From the NCBI GenBank assembly GCA_964397485.1, contig CAYNHT010000002.1, positions 62,001-126,000 on the forward strand: a stretch of 64,000 bases of DNA, in the 5' to 3' direction. The translations under genes and the position numbers were made by a program. Origin of the DNA: CAYNHT01 sp964397485 (lineage in GTDB: Bacteria; Bacillota_I; Bacilli_A; RF39; UBA660). Below, in pieces: positions 16,942-26,224 of this stretch (the first letter of the stretch is position 1; each line of letters opens with the position of its first letter). A model generated the notes under the pieces. The model made no database searches, had not been told where the DNA came from, and saw nothing but the letters and a program-made list of their open reading frames with translations.

Positions 16942-18025
16942 AGATATTTTTCTTTTTTAAAAATTTACTTTTAAATTTGTTTTTTACATTATCATGGTCT
17001 ACTACAACATTTGTCTTTAATACAAACAATACCACGATAAAAAGTAACAATCCATATATTATATAGCCTAGTAATGCATCTTTTAAAACGTATACAATTG
17101 ACGCAAATGCAAATAGTATATTAATTAGATAAATTATTAAAACTGTGGATCTTTGATTAAAATTACGATTTAATAATTGATGATGGATATGAAACTTATC
17201 TGGTGATGAAACACTTTCACCTTTTATTAATCTTCTTATAATAGCAAATATTGTATCAAGTATTGGGATTGCTAAAATAAGTAGAGGAATTATTAAAGAT
17301 GACATAGTTACATTTTTAAATCCTAATAACGCTATAACAGAAATGATAAAACCTAAAAACATAGAACCACTATCACCCATAAATATACTAGCTGGATTAA
17401 AATTATGAACTAAAAAACCTAATGTAGAACCTAACATTATATAAGTTAGAACAAAATCTAAACCTAATTTTCCTTGAATAGTACATATTACACCAATAGT
17501 TAAAAAATATATAGAGCTAATTCCACCAGCAAGGCCATCTAGACCATCAATTAAGTTCATACAGTTAATACAACCTAATATAAAGAAAATCGTTATAACG
17601 TACGATAAAATGCCAAAATCTATATATAGACCAAATGCACTTATATCTTTTAATAAAATATTACCATAAAAAACCACAATGCACGCAGCTGTTATTTGCC
17701 CTATAAATTTTGTAGATGCTTTCAATGGTTTGATGTCATCTACAACACCTGTTAAGACAATTATGAAACTTCCAATTAGAATTGAATTCATAATTGAGCT
17801 TGGAGATCCATAAATCATATACCCAAGAAGAAAACCAAGAAAAATTCCCAAACCACCTAATCTAGGCATCAGTTTTTTATGAACTTTTCTTTCATTTGGT
17901 ATATCAACTGCACCTATATGAAGTGCAACTTTTTTTATAAATGGTATTAAAAAAGCAACAAAAAGAAATGTTGTAAATACCATTAAAAATATTTTTATAA
18001 TTAATTCGTTATCCACATTGATCAC
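16940..18025 (-). CDS. tagO: UDP-GlcNAc:undecaprenyl-phosphate GlcNAc-1-phosphate transferase (TagO/WecA family)
   Basis: A 361-residue polytopic membrane enzyme (about ten helices). Conserved cytosolic acidic motifs are VVDDIK, NLIDGLDGLAGG and FMGDSGSMFLGF, and the HIHHQLL loop is the UDP-sugar site typical of the WecA/TagO branch rather than MraY. It makes the lipid-linked GlcNAc that starts wall teichoic acid or another secondary wall polymer. It is transcribed alone, between mbl and DUF421. Confidence 0.94.
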   Translation of the reverse strand: MINVDNELIIKIFLMVFTTFLFVAFLIPFIKKVALHIGAVDIPNERKVHKKLMPRLGGLGIFLGFLLGYMIYGSPSSIMNSILIGSFIIVLTGVVDDIKPLKASTKFIGQITAACIVVFYGNILLKDISAFGLYIDFGILSYVITIFFILGCINCMNLIDGLDGLAGGISSIYFLTIGVICTIQGKLGLDFVLTYIMLGSTLGFLVHNFNPASIFMGDSGSMFLGFIISVIALLGFKNVTMSSLIIPLLILAIPILDTIFAIIRRLIKGESVSSPDKFHIHHQLLNRNFNQRSTVLIIYLINILFAFASIVYVLKDALLGYIIYGLLLFIVVLFVLKTNVVVDHDNVKNKFKSKFLKKKNI

Positions 18026-18102
18026 CTAATATCAATTCTATCAAAATTATATGTATAAGTCTATTTATTTTTTTGTTATCTACATTAACAACGACAAATA
18101 AA

Positions 18103-18126
18103 AAGTGTGAACATTAATTCACACTT
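18103..18126 (-). terminator. Terminator of mbl
   Basis: Stem AAGTGTGAA/TTCACACTT (18103-18111 with 18118-18126), 6-nt loop, with a T-rich run next on the minus strand. It abuts the mbl stop. Confidence 0.8.
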
Positions 18127-19116
18127 CTATTTATCTATTAAATGTAGATTGTCTAACAGAATGCCTGTCCCCTCTGCAACACATGTAAGTGGGCTTTCTG
18201 CCACAAATACAGGTACTTTTAATTCATGAGCCAATAACTGATCGAATCCATCAATTAAAGCTCCACCTCCGGTAATTACAATACCTTTATCAATTATGTC
18301 TGCTGATAATTCTGGAGGAGTCTGTTCAAGCACACTTTTAGCCGTGTGAACAATTATATAAACGCTTTCTCTTAATGATTCCTCAACTTCTTCAGAACAC
18401 AAAGTTATTGTATGAGGAAGTCCAGTTACTAAATCTCGACCCCTAACTTCCATTTTTTCTTTTTTTGTTCCTTGAAAAACTGTTCCTATAGTTATTTTTA
18501 TTTCTTCAGCAGTACGATCACCAATTAATAACTTATATTTATCTTTGATATATTTCATTATATCGGCATCAAATACGTTTCCTGCCACTTTAATTGAAGA
18601 ACTTGTAACTATACCACCTAGTGAAAGAATAGCTATATCTGTTGTTCCCCCTCCAATATCAATTACCATATTACCACTTGGTTTTGATATATCCATACCA
18701 GCACCAACAGCAGCAACTTTTGGTTCCTCTTCTAGAAAGACTTTTCTAGCTCCAGTTCGCTCAGCCGCTTCTTTTATTGCATTTTTTTCTACTTGTGTAA
18801 TGTTAGAAGGACAACAAATTAAAATTCTCGGTCTAGAAAAGAAACTTTTTCCATTAACTTTTCTAATAAAGTGATTTAGCATTATTTCTGTTATTTCAAA
18901 GTCAGCAATTACTCCATCCTTCATAGGTCTTATTGCTTTAACCTTACCAGGAGTTCTTCCTAACATTTCTCTAGCCTCTACACCAACAGCTAAAGGTTTT
19001 TTAGTATCAGAATCAATTGCTACAACACTTGGTTCATTCAACACTACCCCTTGACCTTTTATGAAAATAAGCACGTTAGCTGTACCCAAATCTATTCCAA
19101 TATCCTTTGCAAACAT
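18127..19116 (-). CDS. mbl: Rod-shape actin homologue, Mbl/MreB
   Basis: A 329-residue bacterial actin that guides lateral wall synthesis at the inner membrane. Actin-fold motifs are GIDLGTANVLIF (phosphate 1), VIDIGGGTTDIAI (phosphate 2) and GIVITGGGALIDG (adenosine). Its position just downstream of spoIIID matches mbl of Bacillus subtilis rather than mreB, which sits with mreC/D. Ribosome site GAGGGTGAT precedes the ATG. It is separated from spoIIID by 63 bp and may be cotranscribed. Confidence 0.95.
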   Translation of the reverse strand: MFAKDIGIDLGTANVLIFIKGQGVVLNEPSVVAIDSDTKKPLAVGVEAREMLGRTPGKVKAIRPMKDGVIADFEITEIMLNHFIRKVNGKSFFSRPRILICCPSNITQVEKNAIKEAAERTGARKVFLEEEPKVAAVGAGMDISKPSGNMVIDIGGGTTDIAILSLGGIVTSSSIKVAGNVFDADIMKYIKDKYKLLIGDRTAEEIKITIGTVFQGTKKEKMEVRGRDLVTGLPHTITLCSEEVEESLRESVYIIVHTAKSVLEQTPPELSADIIDKGIVITGGGALIDGFDQLLAHELKVPVFVAESPLTCVAEGTGILLDNLHLIDK

Positions 19117-19179
19117 ATCATCACCCTCGTTTCTTCATACACTATTACAATTATATCATAATATGGTTATTATTGGTAG

Positions 19180-19434
19180 TTAATTGCTCATTTTTAAATA
19201 CTTTTTTTTGGTCGATTCTCCGCCTCTTAAATGTCTTATATCGATATGATATTTAAGTATCTTATCCACTTCTATATATAGATTTTTATCTATTTCTAAT
19301 AGTCTTTCATGCAAATCTTTATGAACTGTACTTTTCGAAACTTTAAATATAGTTGCTATTTCACGAATGGTTTTTTGAGTTTTTAAAATATAATCTGCCT
19401 CACTCAAAACTCTATTAATAATATTTGTACTCAT
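19180..19434 (-). CDS. spoIIID: Stage III sporulation regulator SpoIIID
   Basis: An 84-residue DNA-binding protein. The helix-turn-helix TIREIATIFKVSKSTVHKDL (about 22-41) is the SpoIIID signature, followed by the conserved IRHLRGGESTKKKY tail that contributes a second DNA contact. In Bacillus it tunes mother-cell genes under sigma-E and early sigma-K. The family is about 90 residues, so this copy is complete. ATG at 19434 is preferred over the upstream TTG because AGGGGTG sits at proper distance. The order spoIID-spoIIQ-spoIIID-mbl equals that in Bacillus. Confidence 0.95.
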   Translation of the reverse strand: MSTNIINRVLSEADYILKTQKTIREIATIFKVSKSTVHKDLHERLLEIDKNLYIEVDKILKYHIDIRHLRGGESTKKKYLKMSN

Positions 19435-19484
19435 TAGCAACACACCCCTTTAATTAATTATATCTATTATGGGTGTTTTTATAC

Positions 19485-19507
19485 CTAAAAAGGAGCAACT
19501 GCTCCTT
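19485..19507 (-). terminator. Terminator of spoIIQ
   Basis: Stem AAGGAGC/GCTCCTT (19490-19496 with 19501-19507), 4-nt loop, followed on the minus strand by T residues. It reaches the spoIIQ stop codon. Confidence 0.75.
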
Positions 19508-20138
19508 ATAAATCACTTACCTTTTTATCATAATAATCCTCAGGATTTACATTTTGCCCCTTATATATCAATTCGAAGTATAGATGGTCATTTAGATCCT
19601 TAGAAATGTTAGACGTTCCACTTTTTCCAATAATATCCCCTTGTTTAATGATATCGTCTTTTTTGACCACAATTTCACTCAAACTTTGATATACACTAAT
19701 CATATCATTTGCATGTTTTACTTCAACAATTTTACCTAAAACGGCATCTTCTTTAATATCTATTACTGTACCATCTAAAATAGAAACTATATCAAAATTT
19801 TCTTTTCCACCATATGCTACACCACTGTTTTGTAAATATGTATTTTCATAGTAAATCAATGAATTTTCTTGTTTAGTAGAGTCGGCCTTGTAATCGTAAT
19901 AATCTTTTAATATCTTTATTTCTTGATCATTAAAAGGCTTCATTATAATTGTGCCTACATTAACTACTGGAATATCATCATCAAAGATTGTTTTATTAAC
20001 ATACTCATAATCTTCATCTGGTTCAAAAAGTGATTGCGATAAGCTTCTTTCAATTAAATAAATACTAGTTAAAAAAGTAAGAGCTGCTAATCCATAAATT
20101 GCATAAACAACAGGTTTTTTTAATCTTCTTTTTGTCAT
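19506..20138 (-). CDS. spoIIQ: SpoIIQ-like protein with a degenerate LytM (M23) domain
   Basis: A 210-residue protein with one N-terminal membrane helix (about 10-32, KPVVYAIYGLAALTFLTSIY) and a C-terminal LytM fold (about 100-200). The GTVIDIKEDAVLGKIVEVKH and DHLYFEL strands are recognisable, and HLYF keeps the late histidine. The first zinc-ligand motif HxxxD is replaced (QNSGVAYG), so peptidase activity is unlikely, as in Bacillus SpoIIQ. In that genus SpoIIQ in the forespore membrane pairs with mother-cell SpoIIIAH to make the feeding channel. Position between spoIID and spoIIID supports the name. Confidence 0.85.
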   Translation of the reverse strand: MTKRRLKKPVVYAIYGLAALTFLTSIYLIERSLSQSLFEPDEDYEYVNKTIFDDDIPVVNVGTIIMKPFNDQEIKILKDYYDYKADSTKQENSLIYYENTYLQNSGVAYGGKENFDIVSILDGTVIDIKEDAVLGKIVEVKHANDMISVYQSLSEIVVKKDDIIKQGDIIGKSGTSNISKDLNDHLYFELIYKGQNVNPEDYYDKKVSDL

Positions 20139-20194
20139 TATTTCACCTCTATTTAGAGTGTGAACATTTCTTCTATTTTTTATACTTTATTTTT

Positions 20195-21115
20195 TTAAAT
20201 TTTTTTAATTTCAACACCTTGATAATAGTATTTTAAAATCTCTGTATACTTATACCCATTACGTGCCATTCCTTCTGCTCCATATTGGCTCATTCCTACT
20301 CCATGGCCGTATCCGGTTGTCTCAATATAAACAACACTTCCGCTTTGTGTAATCTTGAAGTAAGTTGATCTCAAACCTAATTTTCCAAAAACATCTCCAC
20401 CAGTAAATTTTTTCCCATTTATATTTAATTCTTTTATTCTCCCAGTACTGGTTGTTTTTAAAATTTCAATGCTTACCTTTTCTTTATAAGGTAAATTCAA
20501 TTTTGTGTAAAAATCACTCAAACTAAATTGGAAGTAATCGTTGAATACCGGTGAAACTTCCTTATCCCATATAGAATCAACACTTCTTAGATACGGAAGT
20601 TTATTTATAAACACATCTTCGCTATTTTCAGTTTTGCCAACACTTGTTGAAAAGAAAAATGCTTCTACAACTTGACCATCGTATTCCAAATACTCACCCT
20701 TTGTTTCAGCTATTGCTGTTTTAATTTTATTAATTTTTTCAGTATACGTTTCTTTCCAAACTGCCTTTAAATAATCATCATCTAAATAGACTTGATTCAT
20801 TACAGTATCGACTACATCATGATCATTATTTTTATTGTATGCCATTTTTTTCATTACATAACTTCTCGCAGCTACTGCTTGTGCTTTTAATGCTTCTATA
20901 TCAAAAGAAACAGGCATTTCTCCTGCAAGAACTCCTGTTACATATTCTTCAAATGGTACTCTATCAATTTTCCCCGTGTCTTCTCTTTTTACTCTTACAA
21001 CCATATTAGATACATAATTAAATTTAATTTCATCATCTTTAACAAAAAGATTAACAATTATATATGGAATTATTATTATTATTAAAGTAACTGTTAAAAT
21101 TTTTTTTAAATACAT
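20195..21115 (-). CDS. spoIID: Stage II sporulation protein D (SpoIID)
   Basis: A 306-residue membrane-anchored lytic transglycosylase. A single N-terminal membrane helix (about 5-25) precedes the SpoIID/LytB domain: VPFEEYVTGVLAGEMP with its catalytic glutamates, ALKAQAVAARSY, and GYGHGVGMSQYGAEGMA near the end. In Bacillus SpoIID works with SpoIIM and SpoIIP to thin septal wall and drive engulfment. ATG at 21115 has a ribosome site AAAGGAT. It heads the conserved spoIID-spoIIQ-spoIIID-mbl run. Confidence 0.95.
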   Translation of the reverse strand: MYLKKILTVTLIIIIIPYIIVNLFVKDDEIKFNYVSNMVVRVKREDTGKIDRVPFEEYVTGVLAGEMPVSFDIEALKAQAVAARSYVMKKMAYNKNNDHDVVDTVMNQVYLDDDYLKAVWKETYTEKINKIKTAIAETKGEYLEYDGQVVEAFFFSTSVGKTENSEDVFINKLPYLRSVDSIWDKEVSPVFNDYFQFSLSDFYTKLNLPYKEKVSIEILKTTSTGRIKELNINGKKFTGGDVFGKLGLRSTYFKITQSGSVVYIETTGYGHGVGMSQYGAEGMARNGYKYTEILKYYYQGVEIKKI

Positions 21116-21182
21116 ATCATCTATCCTTTCGTACTACTATATTATGTTTATAAATAACAAAATAAATCATACAAAAGAAATT

Positions 21183-21380
21183 TTAAATAAATCTTGATGT
21201 TATAAAAAAATCCGTAAAAAAGTTAACAACTAAATAAGACAAGCCTATACTAACTATTATATATAGTATGCGAGCTTGATGATACTTATTCTTTTTGAAT
21301 AAATTATTTATATTTATGCTATCTAAAGCCCATATAGTTAAAGGAACAACAACGATATATAAAAGAGTTTTAATTTCCAT
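21183..21380 (-). CDS. ywzB: YwzB family (DUF1146) small membrane protein
   Basis: A 65-residue protein with two membrane helices flanking the family core WALDSININNLFKKNKYHQARILY. It matches the small DUF1146/YwzB proteins that sit near spoIID in Bacilli. The function is not known. Its start overlaps the end of rpiB by 11 bp, so it is translationally coupled to it. Confidence 0.85.
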   Translation of the reverse strand: MEIKTLLYIVVVPLTIWALDSININNLFKKNKYHQARILYIIVSIGLSYLVVNFFTDFFITSRFI

Positions 21381-21816
21381 TATTATTATAATTATTGATT
21401 TTATCGATCCTTAACTGATGTCTTTCAACATTGGAAAAAGGAGTTTTAATAAAAGCATCAATAATATCTTTCATCTTTATTAAACTCATACTACTGGAAA
21501 TTGATATAACATTAGCACTATTATGCATTTTCGAAAGTTTTGCTTCTTTAACGCTATCAACTTTGGCACATCTTATATTTTTAACTTTATTTGCTGCTAT
21601 ACACATTCCAATTCCGGTTCCACATATTAAAATACCTAAATCAATTTCTCCATCATTAATTTTAGATCCAACAATAAATGCATAATCCGGATAGTCAACG
21701 GAATTATCATTATCAGTACCATAATTGATGACAATATGTCCTTTTTTTTCTAAATATTTTATTAGTTTTATTTTTTGTTTTATACCATGATGATCAGTTG
21801 CTATACCTATTTTCAT
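21370..21816 (-). CDS. rpiB: Ribose-5-phosphate isomerase B (RpiB/LacAB family)
   Basis: A 148-residue cytosolic sugar-phosphate isomerase interconverting ribose-5-phosphate and ribulose-5-phosphate. It shows IGIATDHHGI, the active-site CGTGIGMCIAANK and SKMHNSANVI. ATG at 21816 is chosen because GGAAGTGA lies upstream and homology starts there. In Bacillus the equivalent ywlF also sits in the spoIIR-spoIID region. It overlaps ywzB downstream and lies 11 bp after the ATP-grasp gene. Confidence 0.93.
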   Translation of the reverse strand: MKIGIATDHHGIKQKIKLIKYLEKKGHIVINYGTDNDNSVDYPDYAFIVGSKINDGEIDLGILICGTGIGMCIAANKVKNIRCAKVDSVKEAKLSKMHNSANVISISSSMSLIKMKDIIDAFIKTPFSNVERHQLRIDKINNYNNNGN

Positions 21817-21827
21817 TGTTTCACTTC

Positions 21828-23039
21828 CTACCATTTATATTTTTTGTATTTTTTCTTATAATTAATTCCTCTTAAAAACAAATATATTCTTCTTTTAATA
21901 GGCAAATCTTTTTTATAATATAAAGGATCAACAATTTTACCTTGTTTTATCAGTTTATTTATCTGTTTTTTTAGTGCATCACTTTCAACATATTTTCTTA
22001 TTACAGATTTAGGAACAAAAGTCAAAAGCATTTTATCCTTTATCAAGATTAGTGGCTTGTCTTCATCATATATCAAATCATCGACTAAACTCTTAACTAA
22101 ATTATGCCCACAAGCTGCTAAATAATACCCACTTCTGGACTGACGAGGATTAATTTCTAATACTTTATATTTTCCATCTCTACTATCATATTTCATATCA
22201 AATTCTGCAAATCCTTGATAGCCGATTGATTCCATAAAATCTTTTAATTTATAAACAATTTCTTCTTTATATCCATGTTCATCAAAACCATTAACTAAAA
22301 CTGTACAATTACCTACTCCTGTATTAGTTTGTTCTTGTAGACCGATTTGCGCAAATGTCATTATTTGAGCCTTTTTATTTTTGCTGCAATAAAACATTGA
22401 ATCATATAAAGCCGAATCATCCCCAGGTATAAACTCTTGAATAATCAAATTATCTACATAACCAGAATCCTCAATTGTTTTTACTGTTTGCAATAATTCA
22501 TCTCTTGATTTTATTTTATAAACTTTACTTTTACCTGGAAATTCGCACTTATAATACATAACACTGTTCCCGGGTTTTAAAATTAAAGGATACATAAATT
22601 CATCTGGTATTAACGGTCTTTCTGTACAAGAATATATAAATGTTTTCGGCATATCTAATCCACTGTTTGCAAACACAGTATAAAATTTATCTTTTATTAG
22701 TAAGTTATCTAACATTTCTAAATCCACATAGTTGAAAACAAAATATTTACTCAAAAATTCCTTGTTTTCTATAATTAATCTCACATATGTGTCGTTTGTA
22801 CCGATAAGTAATATTTTTTTGTTTTTATGTTGTAAAGTGAACTCTTCTAATGTCTTTTTAAAAATATTATCATCCCATAAATTGGGTTCTATTTTTAAAT
22901 TAATTATATTACTTAAAGAAGTAAATGCCATTGCTTGTTTACCTATTAAATTAGCTTTTCTACCATATGCTTCATGATAACATCTAGCCATATAATAGGC
23001 ATTTATATCTGTTCCAATTATTAAAACTTCAAAATCCAT
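21828..23039 (-). CDS. ATP-grasp carboxylate-amine ligase, D-aspartate-ligase-like
   Basis: A 403-residue cytosolic ATP-grasp enzyme. The N-terminal IIGTDINAYYMARCYHEAYG closely resembles the start of the Enterococcus D-aspartate ligase that adds D-Asp to the peptidoglycan lysine. ATP-grasp motifs include LILKPGNSVMYY, IIQEFIPGDD and LEINPRQSRSGYY, which carries the metal-binding Glu/Asn. It lies 11 bp after an alanine-racemase-family gene in the same operon, fitting a ligase for a D-amino acid in wall precursor branching. The actual amino acid is not proven. Confidence 0.82.
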   Translation of the reverse strand: MDFEVLIIGTDINAYYMARCYHEAYGRKANLIGKQAMAFTSLSNIINLKIEPNLWDDNIFKKTLEEFTLQHKNKKILLIGTNDTYVRLIIENKEFLSKYFVFNYVDLEMLDNLLIKDKFYTVFANSGLDMPKTFIYSCTERPLIPDEFMYPLILKPGNSVMYYKCEFPGKSKVYKIKSRDELLQTVKTIEDSGYVDNLIIQEFIPGDDSALYDSMFYCSKNKKAQIMTFAQIGLQEQTNTGVGNCTVLVNGFDEHGYKEEIVYKLKDFMESIGYQGFAEFDMKYDSRDGKYKVLEINPRQSRSGYYLAACGHNLVKSLVDDLIYDEDKPLILIKDKMLLTFVPKSVIRKYVESDALKKQINKLIKQGKIVDPLYYKKDLPIKRRIYLFLRGINYKKKYKKYKW

Positions 23040-23050
23040 CTTTTCACCTC

Positions 23051-24247
23051 TTATTTATATTCTTCTATATGAATAACTTTGTTATTTTTAACAAATACCC
23101 TAGGGACACTTTTTCCAATCATACACATTGTTTCATATACTGTTGTTTTTATATGTCTGCTTACTTCGCGGACAGAAATATCCTCGCCTATTAACATAAC
23201 TTTATCATGAACTTTAACACTATCGTCAATTTTCACAATTATCATTCCCATTCCTACTTCACCAATGATAGGAAATCGCTTTTTATTTATTAAAACTTCT
23301 CTTCCACTATTTCTCCTATTAAAACCATCGCCATAACCAATCGGTACTATTCCAACTTTCATTTTTTCTGTTGCTTTATAATAAGTTCCGTAACCTATAT
23401 ATTCTGACTGTTCTACTTTTTTTACTTGCATTATTTCACTATATAGTGAAAATGCAGGCTTTAAATTAATAGGACAATTTAAATTTGTGGGACTAATTTT
23501 ATATTTTTTTATTCTCATTTTTGCCTTTAAAGCTCTTAGTTTTGCTTTTATTCCTGTTTGTGGCTTTGGTGTTTGATCAAATCCATACATAATTATTCCT
23601 AACCTAATCGCATTACATATATCTATTTTAGGGTGATTAATCAATGTGAGACTTTTTCCCATATGTACAATCGGAATTTGTTTTAAATCTATTTTTCTTG
23701 TTAATTTTTTAAATCTGCTAACCTGGTTATCCCATATTTTATCACTTATACCAGGGGTCATAAAATGAGTATATATACCTTCTAATATAATATTTGGATG
23801 ATTGGATAATTTTTCGTACGTATCTTTTATTTCATCCTCATCTTTTAATCCTAAACGATTCATACCAGAGTCTATTTTTAAATGGACTTTTAAATCGTGA
23901 TTAATTTCAGTATCTAGTAGTTCTTTAAAGTATTCATAGTCATGAACTGTAATCGTAATATTATTTTTTATACATACATCGATATAGTTTATATCAATTG
24001 GTTCTAGACACAAAATTGGAATATTATTATTCTTTTTTCTAATACTAATAACTTCTTCTAATGTAGAAGCTGCTAAGTAGTTAATTCCACTATCAATTAA
24101 ATCATTGACTATAAAATCATCATGACCATATGCATTTCCTTTAACCACTCCAATATAATATTGGTAATTTTTATAGTGATTTACAATCTGTTCAACATTA
24201 TTCTTTAAGTTGTCTATATTTATTTGTACATAGGTATTTCTATACAT
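23051..24247 (-). CDS. alr: Alanine racemase family PLP enzyme
   Basis: A 398-residue fold-type III PLP enzyme. The PLP lysine lies in VVKGNAYGHD (Gly replaces the usual Ala of VKANAYGHG). The second catalytic tyrosine is in YIGYGTYYKA, and GIVPIGYGDGFNR and RLGIIMYG are typical. An insertion at about residues 235-260 is rich in Lys/Arg (KAKLRALKAKMRIKKYK) and is unusual. The product should be D-alanine for ddl, or another D-amino acid for the neighbouring ligase. ATG at 24247 follows AGAGGA. It heads the alr-ligase-rpiB-ywzB string. Confidence 0.92.
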   Translation of the reverse strand: MYRNTYVQINIDNLKNNVEQIVNHYKNYQYYIGVVKGNAYGHDDFIVNDLIDSGINYLAASTLEEVISIRKKNNNIPILCLEPIDINYIDVCIKNNITITVHDYEYFKELLDTEINHDLKVHLKIDSGMNRLGLKDEDEIKDTYEKLSNHPNIILEGIYTHFMTPGISDKIWDNQVSRFKKLTRKIDLKQIPIVHMGKSLTLINHPKIDICNAIRLGIIMYGFDQTPKPQTGIKAKLRALKAKMRIKKYKISPTNLNCPINLKPAFSLYSEIMQVKKVEQSEYIGYGTYYKATEKMKVGIVPIGYGDGFNRRNSGREVLINKKRFPIIGEVGMGMIIVKIDDSVKVHDKVMLIGEDISVREVSRHIKTTVYETMCMIGKSVPRVFVKNNKVIHIEEYK

Positions 24248-24342
24248 AATTACAAATCCTCTCATTTTAGTCTATACATAATTTGATTATAACATTTTTA
24301 CTAATGATTGTAAACTCAAATACATAGTCGTTTGCATTAAAA

Positions 24343-24369
24343 AACTTATAAGATTAAGCCTTATAAGTT
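24343..24369 (-). terminator. Terminator of asnB
   Basis: Stem AACTTATAAG/CTTATAAGTT (24343-24352 with 24360-24369), 7-nt loop, followed on the minus strand by T residues, right after the asnB stop. Confidence 0.8.
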
Positions 24370-24371
24370 AA

Positions 24372-26210
24372 TTATTTTATATCTATAAAATATACTTTAT
24401 ACCACAACAAGAATGCATATATTGTCCAAATTTTGCGACCATTATTTTTTTTGTTATTGTAGTGATCATCTAATAATTTCAATATTTGTTCTTGGTCAAA
24501 AAATTCTTTTACAAAATTTTTCTTAAATAGTTGATATATTTTTTTATAGTATTTTTCTTCTTTTATCCATTGATAAAACGGAACAGGGAATCCTATCTTA
24601 GGTCTTTTTGCCCATTCATCTGGCAACACTTTGTTAGCCGTTTTTCTTAATATATATTTTGTTGTATTATTACTTATTTTATATTTTGTTGGTATTTTAG
24701 ATGCTAAATTCATTACTTCTTTATCAAGAAATGGTACTCTTAGTTCTAACGAATGTGCCATAGTCATTTTATCAGCCTTAAGTAGTATATCTTGCGGTAA
24801 CCACAAATGCATATCTAAGTATTGCATTTTTGTAACATCATCTTTATCCTTAACTTTATCAAAATAAGGTTTTGTTATTTCTTTAATAGTCTTACTCTTT
24901 TGATAATCCGGTTTTAATATTTCTTCCGCTTCTTTTTCGTCAAAAATATAAGCCTGACCAATATAGTAATCTTCAACTTCTAATCCATTTTTAGTCAAAA
25001 AGTTTCTTCCATGAAATTTAGGTAAAAATTTTGCAACTCTCCCTACACTTCTACGTAGTGTCTTTGGAAGTTTAAGATACTTTTCTTCTAATGCTGTTGC
25101 TCCATATGATGTATATCCACCAAACAATTCATCAGCACCTTCACCAGACAAAACAACTGTAACATGTTCTTTAGCTAATTTGGATAGAAAATAAAGAGGT
25201 ACTGCTGATAAATTAGCATGTGGTTCATCTGAATGATATTGGACATTAGAAATTTCTTTAAAGAATTCTGCTTTATCTATTGTTTTATTAATATTTTCTA
25301 TTTTCAACATTTTTGATAAGGCTACCGCATCATCCACTTCACTAAAACCTTTATTAGCAAAACCAACCGAGAATGTTTTGTTTGGCATTAAAGATCTTGT
25401 TATATAACTAGAATCTATACCACCTGATAAAAAAGATCCAACTTTAACATCACTAATTTTATGATATTCTACTGACTCAGCAACACATTTTTCTATATCT
25501 TTCATGTATGTTTCAAAATCTTTTTCTTTAGAAGAAAAATCAATCTCATAATATTTATTTATTTCTAGGTTATCATTCTTATATTTTAAATAGTGTCCAG
25601 GCTCTAATTTAAAAACATTTTTAAAGAAAGTCTCATTTAAAACTGAGTATTGAAAAGTTAGATACGGTCTTAATGCTTCTTTATTTATTTCTTTAACAAA
25701 AGCTGGATTAGGTAAAAAACTTTTGATTTCTGATCCAAACATAAGAGTTTTATTCATTTTAGCATAATAAAATGGTTTTATTCCAAAAGGATCTCGTGCC
25801 GCAAATAGTTCTTGCTTGTTTATATCCCATATCACAAACATAAACATTCCACGTAATTTATCAACTATTTTTTCGCCATACTCTTCGTATCCATGAAGAA
25901 TGACTTCTGTATCTGTTTTTGTTTTAAAAATGTGCCCTTTTTTAATTAAATCTTTTTTTATACTCTCATAATTATAGATTTCCCCATTAAAAACCAAAAC
26001 AAGATTTCCTTCTTCGTTATACATTGGTTGACTACCATTATCCGATAAGTCAATTATACTTAATCTTCTAAACCCTAAGGCTATTTTTTTATCTACATAT
26101 TTCCCACTACTATCAGGACCTCGATGTATAATTTTATTTAACATAGCATCAATAATTTTTTCTTTTTGTTTTGGGCTTTTGCTATTTAAAAATCCCGCTA
26201 TTCCACACAT
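24372..26210 (-). CDS. asnB: Asparagine synthase (glutamine-hydrolysing)
   Basis: A 612-residue two-domain enzyme making asparagine from aspartate, glutamine and ATP. The N-terminal Cys2 nucleophile (MCGIAGF) and RGPDSSG, FNGEIYNY mark the class II glutaminase (about 1-190). SGGIDSS is the PP-loop of the synthetase domain, with SGEGADELFGGY and LRVPFLDKE following. ATG at 26210 is required to expose Cys2 and has a GAGGAAG ribosome site. Some AsnB paralogues amidate wall or surface precursors, so a biosynthetic role beyond free asparagine is possible. Confidence 0.95.
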   Translation of the reverse strand: MCGIAGFLNSKSPKQKEKIIDAMLNKIIHRGPDSSGKYVDKKIALGFRRLSIIDLSDNGSQPMYNEEGNLVLVFNGEIYNYESIKKDLIKKGHIFKTKTDTEVILHGYEEYGEKIVDKLRGMFMFVIWDINKQELFAARDPFGIKPFYYAKMNKTLMFGSEIKSFLPNPAFVKEINKEALRPYLTFQYSVLNETFFKNVFKLEPGHYLKYKNDNLEINKYYEIDFSSKEKDFETYMKDIEKCVAESVEYHKISDVKVGSFLSGGIDSSYITRSLMPNKTFSVGFANKGFSEVDDAVALSKMLKIENINKTIDKAEFFKEISNVQYHSDEPHANLSAVPLYFLSKLAKEHVTVVLSGEGADELFGGYTSYGATALEEKYLKLPKTLRRSVGRVAKFLPKFHGRNFLTKNGLEVEDYYIGQAYIFDEKEAEEILKPDYQKSKTIKEITKPYFDKVKDKDDVTKMQYLDMHLWLPQDILLKADKMTMAHSLELRVPFLDKEVMNLASKIPTKYKISNNTTKYILRKTANKVLPDEWAKRPKIGFPVPFYQWIKEEKYYKKIYQLFKKNFVKEFFDQEQILKLLDDHYNNKKNNGRKIWTIYAFLLWYKVYFIDIK

Positions 26211-26224
26211 AATCTTCCTCAATT

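Noticed and set aside
26211..26224. T-box or other amino-acid leader before asnB
   Set aside because: The gap to the upstream gene is 14 bp, too short for a T-box.
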